Below are positions 38,401-49,021 of a stretch of 64,000 nt of DNA, one piece after another. The stretch comes from Membranipora membranacea. Its lineage: Eukaryota > Bryozoa > Gymnolaemata > Cheilostomatida > Membraniporidae. Position 1 is the first letter of the stretch; each line of letters begins with the position of its first letter. The position numbers and the translations under genes are program-made. The notes beneath the pieces were generated by a model. The model was not told the origin of the DNA and searched no databases. It saw only the letters and a program-made list of their open reading frames with translations. The stretch is from NCBI GenBank assembly GCA_914767715.1, contig OU612066.1, positions 14,389,001 through 14,453,000 of the forward strand, in the 5' to 3' direction.

Positions 38401-41400
38401 AATTCATTCTCCAACTGACAGCCGATGTCATTTTCTGTCAAACTTTTCATTAGTTTCAATATTGTGTAGGTGTGTTAGAAGGGACTTTAGATACAATCTT
38501 CTTTGTTTGACATGAGGTCCATAAAAACATGATGTGCTTTACCCTGGGTCACAATCAAGATACCACTAGCTTAATGGTTAAGATATGGAGGATTAAAAGC
38601 TATTAAATTTTATGTTCCTAGACCAAAGTTAAATCTAAACTATGTTTAAAAACCTAATATTCCAGGGTTAATATCAATAAAATGGGGTCAAATTTATATA
38701 GTTATAACATTGATCATTTATAGTCTTACCATGAAGTAAAAAATTCATCATATCTATCGCAATGCTACAAGTAAGAATTAGTATTGGTTTAACCTCATCA
38801 ATATAGAGGAATATTGAAAGTACAAAGTAATATGACACACGCTTGAAAGTCCAACTTCTGGCTTCAGACATAATTAATAATATCGTTAAACCACAACAGG
38901 TGGTTATCCCTGGACTTACCAAATCATTAGAAGGGTTTTGAAATAGCAATTTTAATGTCTATCTGTTTTGAAAGAGAGATTTAATAATTTGATAAGACCA
39001 CCTGACATTCAAAATCTCATTAGCGTATTGAGACATCTGGCCAGAGCATCTCGGACATGGGTGCCACCTCTAAAATGATAATCACTAAAATAGTAATAAT
39101 TTGAACGCTTTTAATGTACATGGCAACAACTATGGTGTGGAACATAGATAAATTTGTGGTGTCTCAAGATAGATAATGTATCACCAACAAAGACAATAGG
39201 CATCTGATGTGTATCTTGTAGGGTTGTGATGGCCGTGATTGTCAGGAAATATTCGCAAGCTATCTCTGCTATCAAAGAGTAAAAACTGCCATATCATAGA
39301 CATAGCACATTAGTCATAAAACTATCTATGTCTATGTCGTATAATTAGTGGCAGGAAATGACTCCATGCCATATTGAATAGCCATGTTATTGTGAGTCCT
39401 CCCCCTTTCCCTACCAATAGAGGAAAACATGAAACACTCAGTGACTTATCAGGCTTGTTATTCCCCAGTTTTCTCCAGTAGCACGGGGCAGACAGTAGGG
39501 CCAGTAGAAGTATTGATAACAGCCCGATTCCTTTTAGACTGTCGGGGACGAAGGGATTGCTGATAATGAGACAGAATCAGCGAAGATCTCGGAGGGTCAG
39601 AAGATAGAACAAAAACCAGAGCCGGATATATTCAATGACCAGGAGTGGGACACGGATCTTGAAGATGAAAGTGAGTTAACAAATATGATATGTGTGGAGG
39701 GGGTGTAGTTTGACCTCCTACTTTTCCCTGCTTATGTGCATAAGGAATAAGGCAGTACCGGTTACTGCCTTGATAGGTTGAGATCGCCTATTGAATGATA
39801 TGTGTGGAGGGGGTGTAGTTTGACCCTCATACTTCTCCTGGCTCATGTGCATAAGAAAAAAGGCAGTACCGGTTACTGCCTTGATAGGTTGAGATCGCCT
39901 TCAACCACTTGACTGTTATAGTGTGTGGCTTGCTGAGAAAATGAAGTTTCAGGAGTTGTTTTCGGGGAAGTGAATTTTTAAGTGTATCATAATTAAACTG
40001 ACGGAGGAATCAGTTGAACAAAATAGCTCCCATGATTCATACAAAATAATAAAATATAGTGTTTACGACCAAATTTAGTGGAATTAATGAGTTATTTTAT
40101 TTCCGAGCCCAGATTAATCTGAATTATGCTACTGCCCTTGGTTTTAGTACCAGCAAATAAAACATCTAATTATTCTTAATGTGTTGCTAGGGGAAAAGTC
40201 CCCAGGCAAGGTCACCACATTGTTGACAGTTAAAATAAAAATTTTAATTAATATGTTTGGTTTTCATAAATAGGCTGATACAATGTGTACGTATCTGGCT
40301 TGTTTTCTAGTGTTGACTCAATGAGGCAATCCACATGGACAGTTTCTTAGTGTTCCTACTTGGTGGTCGTAAACGGTTTCATTCTAGAAAAAAACACTTT
40401 ACATTATTTCTCCATATCTTGTCTTGGTTACAATGGTTTAAACGATTGCAGTCTTTTATTTTGCATTTTCCTCGCTTCTTGCACAACTGAAAAAAAGCCA
40501 CACAAGAGCTTGAATTTGATATTCAAAAACTGTAAGATAAGTATAGTCTTCATAAATCTATGGCTTTGCGCATATGTTTGATAAGTCTCTGGCATGTGGC
40601 GCCAATGCTTTGAGTCATTTTATAGTAAGAGAATTACTGTAGTTTACACACGCTCTGGCAAACTACAGCAACTTTCTAAGAATTTATGTACATTATAAAT
40701 AATTTCAATAATTCTAATAGCTGTAAAACCTTACAATCCTGAGGGATTGTTTAATTGTGTAATTCTCACTATTGCTAAATTGGATATTTACAGAATTTAA
40801 ATCCTATTACCGGGTCAAGAACAACCATTAAAGTGATGTAATTAAGGATAATAATTTGGATTACCATATTATCACCTATTTGAGGTAGGGTGACCTGTTA
40901 CAGTTATATATTTTGATGTAAAACTTAGAGGAAACTACTGCATGGATAGTTTAAGCGCCTAATCTGTGTTGGCTGAGAGCTGGTAGTAGCATTTCATTAA
41001 CTACATTCCAAAGCGCCTAAACTACTGCATGGACTAATTTTGAGAATGTGGGCAATTAGAACATGTAAACAGAGAAGGTGCCAGGTGGAAAAGATTGAAG
41101 AAAATTTCCTCTACCCTGAAGAAAAGTAAAATAAGAATCTGGGTACATACCCAACTCTTTGTAGAGCCTTAAACTTACACTTTGAGAGTTCCTTGTCATA
41201 TGAGTATGTCGGTCTTCCATATTCCATATTCATATCCAGTCTCCTGTTGTCTCAATGCTGAAACAACAGTATTTATGTCAGTTTTTTTGTTTTCTTTTGT
41301 GTCAAGGCTATAAAGAGTGACAAATTTATATTTTTAATCCTAGTGACAATCCAAGGTCAGGACAATCATACCAACAAAAATCCATGTTAGTGACTCTTAA

Positions 41401-44400
41401 CATAGCAACACTTTATGGTGATGGTATGAGGCCTTGAAGTGACTTCATTGCCATAAGAACAAGGTTATTCTCTGTGCTGGCAGAAGAAGGAACATTGCAA
41501 AAGTAAAATTCCCCATACAGGACCTCGATACCCAAATTTTGCCATATCCATCTGACACCAATGGGAATTGGCATATCAGAACCCTTCATCAGGTGCATTG
41601 GTAACAACTTGCTAATAAAAAATGAGATTTTGATAACATGGTGTCGCTAACTCTAGCAGGGATTTGGAGTCATGAGCGCTCAGATTTAGAGTCTGAGCGC
41701 TCAGATTTAGGGTCTAAGCACTCAGATTTGGAGTCTGAGCGCTTAGATTTAGAGTCTGAGTGCTCAGTTTACCAAGTCTATTGATTGTTGTAGCTGAAGA
41801 GCCAGATAGAGGTCCACCATTTAGAGAGCTGTATAAGACTATCTGTGAGAAGCACGGATCTAACCCTACCAGTTACTTCCTCAGACATCTAGACGAGAAG
41901 GAGGTACATATGAAACATCACGGTCTGACCAGACATGAGAGTCTAGCCTTAGCTGAAGTACTACGGGTAAGTCATGTGACATAATATCCCAGAATGCAAC
42001 TTTCACGTATAATCACATGAATAACTAATGTGACATGGTATAGCAGAATGCAACTTTCTTATATAGTCATCCTGAACATGTGATACATTATCGAGTGTTT
42101 ATCTCTGATCAAAAGAGCACAAATTAATACTAAGCGAGTGTAACTTCAGAAGTGATTCGATGACCACTCAAGATCAAATTCTATGAGGGGCAGGCATGTA
42201 TGTAAGGTGCTTCCTACTATATTAACTCTAACGATCATAGATACACACTCTAATAAGTGAATGTAGATATCATTGTGAAGTTAGTCATCTTGCTTACCCA
42301 TGTAACATACAATCCCAGAATGCAACTTTCCTGTATACTATCCTGTAGGAACAAGAAGCTCATCATATGCTGAAGGCCATGGTTTGCCTGGCCTACAATG
42401 ATTGCCAAGTTTGGAATCATCGTCATTATGCAGTGAGACTAAGCTGTGACCTTCATTCTTTATTTGAAACACTGAGTTTTTACAAAATGATATTAAATAC
42501 TCGCTTCTGTCACCTTGTGTTGACATTTGCCAATTTAGTAAGCTCCGGGATGTAATTCCATCAGGATTATGAGGATATGATTTTTTGTAACTGGTGCATT
42601 GTTTGACTATAAGACGAAGTCTAGATTGAAATGTACCAACTTTTCTTTCCTTCTATCAATGTTATGCTAGCTAGCTGGTCTAGACTAAAAAGAGAGTAGA
42701 ACAGAGTTTGCTTTTGATTCCAAGTGTCGGCTTCAAGATTTTAATTCAAGTAAAAGGAATTGAAACAGACATAGAGCAAGTGTTCATTTAATGTAAATTT
42801 TACGACGGCAAACTAAGTTGCAATAATAAATAGTTATTCACAAAGCAAATTCGGTTCTTACTTGGCAATGAATACAAGTACAGTTCCAGCTTTCAGATTT
42901 ATCATAATACCCACTGAATGATAATCCTCTGTCAAATTCTTTTCTTAGTCTATAGTATGCGTGGAGTCATTGGACTTGGAAGATAACTGGCTCAAGGATG
43001 CTGGATGCAGACATGTCTGTAAAATGATGTTGGATAACGATAACATACATGATATGGTGAGTTAGATTGAGTTCTTGCGCGGACGAGCAAAAGGGGATCG
43101 GGGCGCCATCAACAACACACCCATTAGTTTGGGCGCCTAAACTGCGCTGATATAGCTGGTAGAAGCATTTCATTACCTGATGGGGAAAGTGGTTGGTAAT
43201 GAAATGCAACTACCAGCCATCCCGACAGTTTGATCAATTATACAACACAACCAGGGCAACAAGTAGGCCCATTAGCAAGTATGGCATTCCTTTTTATCCA
43301 GATTACCGCTATCTAACCAGCCCTGGACATGGATAAAAATCTATCCTCCATTTATTATATAAAAGTTCACCTGTGGCCGCAAATGAGGATTAAAAGTTTA
43401 ATTTTCAATTAAAAGCTCAATGATTATTCACCTCTCCCAGGGTGACAATAATGTAGTGCTTATCAGGTACAGATTCAAGTGAACACCATTAAAATGACAT
43501 TTGTGTTCTTGACTGACAGTTTTAAAAGTTGTGAACTTCACTTAGATGGCTTTATACACAATAATTACCTTAGTTATCATAAAATCTCCAGACCACAAAT
43601 GATTTTAAATCTTCTATTAATCCATATTGATCTGCAAAGAGGAGGAAAAGATCCTTATTATGTAATCCTACCATAAAATATAACTCATAAAAGTTGTGGT
43701 GAAACTGTCACTGTAATTTCTAAAATAGAACTTTCAGAAAAACAAATCCAACCCACATAGTCCCTTACCACCACTTAATGAATCAAAAATAATAATCATA
43801 ACATCTGGCCAGATGCCAAATATGCCAAATATGCATTGCCTCATAATTTTTTGTTTTTGTTTGCGTCATTAACCATTCATGAAGACTTCACAACTGTGGT
43901 TCCTCCAGGAGCGGGATTTCGCAGAAGTTCCCTATGATTACTTTAAAATTGCTTCAAACCAAGTTTGCTGTTGATTTCACTTAATCTTTGACATATAATG
44001 AATGCAGTATACTACCAGATCTCAGTTTCTGCTGCGGTCTAGCCAAATATAAATGATGAATTATCAAATTTGCCAGTAAATCATCATTAAAACCCTATAA
44101 CAACAAATTAAATAGGATCCCTCTCAATCAGTATGTTCAGGATGCAAGGTCTTTTATACGTAAACAAGACAGCATGTGTAATGCATCTCATCTTATGCTG
44201 CTACACCACCTGTCCCATGTGGCTTAGAATGGCTTTTCTGGGCAAGTCTAGATCAAGGTTGATCCAATTTGCCTATATTTAGAGTTACTTCCTCCCGAGC
44301 CGACATCATACAGTAGAAGGAAGCTACTAGAAATGCTTGTAAATCAGACAAACTTGATCTAAGGCAAGCCGTAAACAGACTCATCACCAGAGAAGCACCT

Positions 44401-47400
44401 GAGTAAAAGTGTCATTTCCCAGCCATTAATCACTGTTTAACTATGATTATCATGCCACCTCTTTCCATTCTGTAGAACCTATCAGAGAATTCGATGGGAT
44501 TAGAAGGAGCGCTGCATGTGAGTAACATGCTAAAGACAAATCACTCACTACAATCACTATCACTAGCAGGTAATGGACTGGATGATAGTGTGGCTGAGGT
44601 GCTAGCTGAAGCCTTCGAGGTAAGACAACTCCAGAATATGATTAAAACAATTCATCAAATGATATTACGATATATACAGAAGGCATCAAATTGGAGATTA
44701 ATTGAATTTTCAAAATGCCTTGGACTTCCGATCAAACCAGATCAACTTATTTCATAGATGAATTGAGTCGAGTACTTCCCTTTTGCATATTTTACATGAT
44801 AATAACTATTATATGACTTACATACGGGTATGAGAGGAATGATCTCCAGGGATAGTTTGATAGCAAATTCTTTCCAATCAAGCCTCCAGTTCTACTGGCA
44901 TTTCATATCTTGATCGACATGACCAAGTTATCAGATGAGAATCATCTTCCAAAAATCTATTGGAGAAATCATCACAACATATGAAAAGTAAATACTTGTT
45001 TGTATATTTATCCAGGATGGTAGACTGAAAACACTAAACCTGAGTAAGAATGCGTTTAGCGATAAGACTGGTGTTATATTAGGTACTGTGCTGGCTGCTA
45101 ATGATTACCTGGAGGTGTTAGACATCAGCTGGAATATGATAAGAGGAGCTGGAGCCTGGACTATAGCTAAAGGTCTCAAGGTTAGTGCGGTGTCACAGTA
45201 TAGTAGTACACTGTATGCAGATCAAGTCTGTGATACGAGTCTCTCTGCAGCGTAGTGACAGTAACAAAAAGTGGCCAATCGACCTATTCATATTTTGCCT
45301 ATATATAATAACTTTTTCCCTTTGCGGGTGGGGTGACTTTTCAGTTTGAGAATTAAAGCAAATTTGAATTAGATCAGTCGCTACAGTGTAAAGATAACCA
45401 ACCTGGACTGAAGTTGCACATGCGCAAAATGGTTTAGATGTGTCAGCTATCAGTGGTAGCACATTACAGCAAAGCAGAAAAATTGAGGTTGATTACAACA
45501 GATTCATCTGAGCCACTTTCATAACCAGTCACTGATGATCTCACAGAATAGCTCTTGCTTATTACTGACAGTCAAATCTACAAAATATTGTTGTACACAA
45601 AACAAGGGCTTTCAAAAATAATTTTCATTTTTTTGTTTAGGAGAATATTAGACTGAGAGTGTTGGATATATCATGGAATGGTCTCGGTGAGAAGGGTGGT
45701 ATAGCTGTAGCAGACGCCCTCACAGTTAACATGACACTGCAGGAACTTAATATATCAGCTAATAGACTGAACCTCAATGTGGTCAACAAATTCGCCAAAC
45801 TGTTGACAGTAACGGAATCGTTGCAAGTTTTACAGGTACGGAGTAATGATTTAGCAGCATTGTTTCACAAAGTGTTCATTAAATCAAATAATGAAGGATA
45901 GCTGTATTTCGAGAGTAGGCCTACTTGATCAAGTTTTTTCATTGACTGAATGTGCAACACATGATTATGAGGAACTGACCATTTTTTTATTTACACTTTT
46001 ATTGGCAGTATTTTTTCATTCCTGTAACAGAATGTTTTCCAAACAGTGCCAAAAATAAGAGGAAAAGGAGAAAAGAAAGCTTGGGAAGGAAGGTGTGACT
46101 TTAATGGCGATCGAGACAACAGGTTCATTCCTCGAGAGAAAAAAATTAGTCATAATAAAGAGTTTTGTGTGAAACAAGTCATTTGGATAAACATGTAAAC
46201 ACTTGGCCAAGGTGCCACAAACTAATTATTTGGAGTTACCTGTTCATATCTTGCCATGTACAGATCAGATATTCTGTTCTATGCCCTGTTGTAGATGAAT
46301 GATAACCCAATCAGCACAGCAGGGGCCATAACTCTGGTGACTACACTACACAATAATCCAAACTGTCCACTGCAAACACTAGCACTAGAGGTGAGTAAAT
46401 CTGAAAAATAAATGAATTGCAAGTAGAATGTGACAGAAAGTTGTCAAGATGCTGGAGATTTAGAAGAAATATTCAGGATATTTACAATTACACAAATGGT
46501 ATGCACTATGCACTGCAGCACTATCCTTGTGCAGGAAGAGCTGAAACTCCAGCAATCAAATAAAAGAGAAATTTATTCGCTCTTAACATAACTTAAAATT
46601 TATACAGAGCATACATACAAGCTAAAGTAATGGACTGACGGCTCATTTACAGGGTAATCCAGTAGAGTTTGAATTCTTGAGGACACTTCGTGAGCTACAA
46701 TCAAGTAGGCAAATAACAGTTACACATGGGTCCGTAATGAGGGCAGGCAACACTCTACAAGACCTGGGCAAACCTGGCATCGGCCCAAATGGACCAACTA
46801 AACCGGTACTTATCATGGAGGAGAATCTCGTCATCAATAACACGAAGAGACTTCAGGAGCTGTTCACTAAATACTACCTCAGCTCAGTAGAAGAGGGCAT
46901 GTGTAACACTGACGAACTTATCGAGTGCTTGAAGGTAGGATGTCGACGTAGTGTGTCAAGACATATAAGTCTACATATAACTAGGACCTAAGGCGTGGAG
47001 TTACTAACTTGTTCAGCTTTGCTATAGAGGAAAGTTTCCATATCAGTGAGCCGAAGATTAAGGCTGATATCCTTTTTTCAAAATACATCAATATAGATTG
47101 CTGATTTCATCACATCGAATCACATCCTAAAAATAGATTAAAAAACTATGATCAAACACAAAAGCTAGGTCAGGAATGAGTTACACTGTTTAACAAGTAA
47201 GAATTTAGTCACCATCAGACGCAAATAGTTGGCTTTTATGTTTGATTTGTTAGACATCTCTTTATATTTTCAGATTATGTCACCTGGTTTAAATATGAAG
47301 CAGCTTACAGCAGTAGTACAAGGGATACCCAAAAACAGCAACAATCTCATACCTCTCAAGTAAGTACCAATCTCATAGAGCTCGAGTCGGTAATACTCTG

Positions 47401-47628
47401 ACTGCAAAGGCATTAATATAACCTAGATCAAGTCTGATCTAGATTGATCAAATATGCCTGCATTTCAGGTTGCTCCCATTCTACTTATGGGCGCCAGCAG
47501 CCCAAAGAGGAGTAACTCTAAATCCAGACAAACTCAATAAAACTAGATAAAAACCCAAATTAGTTTTACAGTAATCACAATAACTGATACTTACCACTCG
47601 TCAATACAGGACACAGGTGGCCGTCTGA
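35405..47628 (+). CDS. LRRC74: LRRC74-like leucine-rich repeat protein, 11-12 exons, about 550-555 aa
   Basis: Exons: 35405-35455, 37781-37996, 39538-39670, 41794-41966, 42949-43056, 44476-44619, 45016-45180, 45641-45835, 46295-46390, 46653-46934, 47274-47359, and probably 47610-47628. All are GT-AG with agreeing phases. Residues 1-135 are acidic and probably disordered. Residues 150-190 carry SYFLRHLDEKEVHMKHHGL, a segment I associate with LRRC74A/B. About residues 195-440 are ribonuclease-inhibitor-type LRRs (units such as LDLEDNWLKDAG, LSLAGNGLDDS, LDISWNGLGEKGG). The C-terminal 90 residues look helical. Each LRR exon starts and ends in phase 0. LRR proteins of this type bind other proteins; no enzymatic motif is present and the exact role is unknown. 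The ending is ambiguous: reading through the last donor gives a stop at 47361-47363, while splicing adds five residues, TQVAV. Confidence 0.88.
35456..37300. other. first intron of the LRR gene, first part
   Basis: Non-coding; no recognised element before the duplication starting at 37301. Confidence 0.5.
37301..37780 (+). repeat. tandem duplication in LRR intron 1 reaching the acceptor of exon 2
   Basis: Unit 1 (37301-37467) and unit 2 (from 37490) both start GGTCAGCC and share TGTGTCT-GAGT, GGGGAAGG-GAGT and CATCTGGCTGTGACC. After TGTGACC, unit 1 continues directly to GTCCCTAC...CTTGTTGAGA; unit 2 is interrupted by the element at 37608-37738 and then continues CTCCCTAC...CTTGTTGACAG, the real splice acceptor. 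Confidence 0.65.
37608..37738. mobile_element. fold-back (MITE-like) element, GATCAAG family, with target duplication
   Basis: Inverted ends of about 35 bp: TAGATCAAGTTT...GCCTGCATTCTAG on the left, mirrored by CTCAGAATGCAGGC...AACTTGGTCTAG on the right. TGTGACC flanks both sides (37601-37607 and 37739-37745). It lies in LRR intron 1, inserted into a duplicated stretch whose other copy is uninterrupted. Confidence 0.75.
39685..39900 (+). repeat. 110-bp unit tandemly duplicated
   Basis: Two units, both starting ATGATATGTGTGGAGGGGGT and containing the hairpin AAGGCAGTACCGGTTACTGCC, with period 110. Starts 15 bp after the donor of LRR exon 39538-39670. Confidence 0.85.
41661..41770 (+). repeat. 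21-bp minisatellite, about five units
   Basis: Unit GATTTAGAGTCTGAGCGCTC (+A), with 1-4 changes per copy and one 22-bp copy. Ends 23 bp before LRR exon 41794-41966. The period is seven codons. Confidence 0.85.
43138..43232. mobile_element. fold-back element, GCATTTCATTA family, full copy
   Basis: Left AGCTGGTAGAAGCATTTCAT, right ATGAAATGCAACTACCAGC then CATCCCGACAGTTTG. Related ends occur near 40980 and at 50531-50615. In the LRR intron after exon 42949-43056. Confidence 0.6.
44247..44362. mobile_element. GATCAAG-family fold-back element
   Basis: Left end TCTAGATCAAGGTTGATCC with AATTTGCCTATATTTAG; right end inverted AACTTGATCTAA. In the intron before LRR exon 44476-44619. Confidence 0.6.
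47422..47548. mobile_element. GATCAAG-family fold-back element
   Basis: Left end CCTAGATCAAGTCTGATC with ATGCCTGCATTTCAG; the right end is diverged (CAGACAAACTCAATAAAACTAG). In the last LRR intron, or just past the gene if the shorter C-terminus is right. Confidence 0.55.
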
Positions 47629-49015
47629 TAATGAGTCACACCTGGCCATCGTCATACATCTCCCAGTGTTAGGTAGAGTCAGAAGACCCATTGTAGAGTA
47701 TTGGTATCCTTGTCTCGGTGGCAGCACAAGGCAAAGCTTCCCGGCATCAGCTCTTCAACAATCAAACAATTAAATTATATTAGAATATTCATTAATGCGA
47801 AACTTATATTTATGTGTAATGCCTTTTACAGTAAACTGTTTGAGAAAAGAGAACCAGGTACTGCAGTAAGTTGAAGGAGAATAAGTATCTAAGAATGAGT
47901 TTAACTTACCATGACACGTACACGACCAAAATGATTGACTTCTGGAGATACAGTGGTCTACGTCAGCCGCTGAGCTGCCAGCAAAGTGTGAGATCATCCC
48001 TACTCCCCAATATTAGGCCATATTTTAGTTACAATCAACAATTTGCCATATTATTAACTTCCTACTTATTTAGATCCTTCATTTTAGATGCATAATATTT
48101 CAGCTTTTCCATTCCATAAATGTGCCAAAAAAAACTATGGATTCTAATAATACATATACATAGTACATAGTTCTAGTGCTCAAACTTTGTTGTTTCGCAG
48201 CAGGGGCATACATTTAGCAACATGTGGCAATTGTATACCTTTATCGCTACATGCCAAAGTTTGAGAACTATAGCTGAAAATTCAGTAGCTGAACTTCATG
48301 AAAAAAAATGAGATTGCCAAAAAGCCAATATGATATTGTTTCCATAATTTATTTTTGTAAAAAGGATTTTACATTCAGTTTTTGTCATATTTTTGTAAAT
48401 AAAATACATCCCAACCGATCTCATAGATACAAAAAAATAATCAATATTGTTTTACAAGACAAAATTTACAAACCATGCTCAAACAAATAAGGCAAAGGTA
48501 AAGTTAGTAGCTTAACAAACTGCAGCAGAGAAAAAAATAGAATCATGCGCTTAGCAATGTTTTGTAAGACTATTTTATATTGAGTAGTAAATAAGAATCA
48601 AGCATTGACATGACTAAACTATGCATTATAGCGTATATGACTTAATTAATTACTAGAAATATTTTACATTACATCATCATCAATATGAAAAAGAAACTGA
48701 GGGTAATATTTTGGTGAGAGCATAATTTGCAAAACTAAAAACGAGCCTTGACTGGGCATATGATTGCCAGGCTTGACACAATCATAGTCTACATATAATA
48801 CCACATCGAGTTAGCCATAATACCAAATATTCTCCAATTCAATACAACCATGTTTTTGAAGGCAATTATTGTACATACCATTTGGTCACGAATATCATAA
48901 CATTCACCTCTTTTTTTTAGGATGTGAGGTGTTGACTGGGTGTCCCTTTAGTAGTCAGGTAGACTTGGTAACTTTCCTTCTTTTTTCTATAATATGAACA
49001 TATGCATTAATCAGT
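47629..49015. other. intergenic stretch between convergent LRR and USP36 genes
   Basis: Holds the LRR 3' end; an ATTAAA at 47769-47774 is a weak poly(A) signal candidate. Otherwise AT-rich with nothing recognised. Confidence 0.45.
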
Positions 49016-49021
49016 TTTATT
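49016..49021 (-). promoter_or_regulatory. poly(A) signal AATAAA overlapping the USP36 stop codon
   Basis: The last codons read Leu-Phe-Gln-stop within TTCCAATAAAAC, so the TAA stop is part of an AATAAA hexamer. If used, the 3' UTR would be only about 15-30 nt. Confidence 0.4.

Noticed and set aside
39296-39340. CATAGACATAG...CTATGTCTATG inverted repeat as a third member of the 7298 hairpin family
   Set aside because: The shared part is too short and low in complexity to claim homology.
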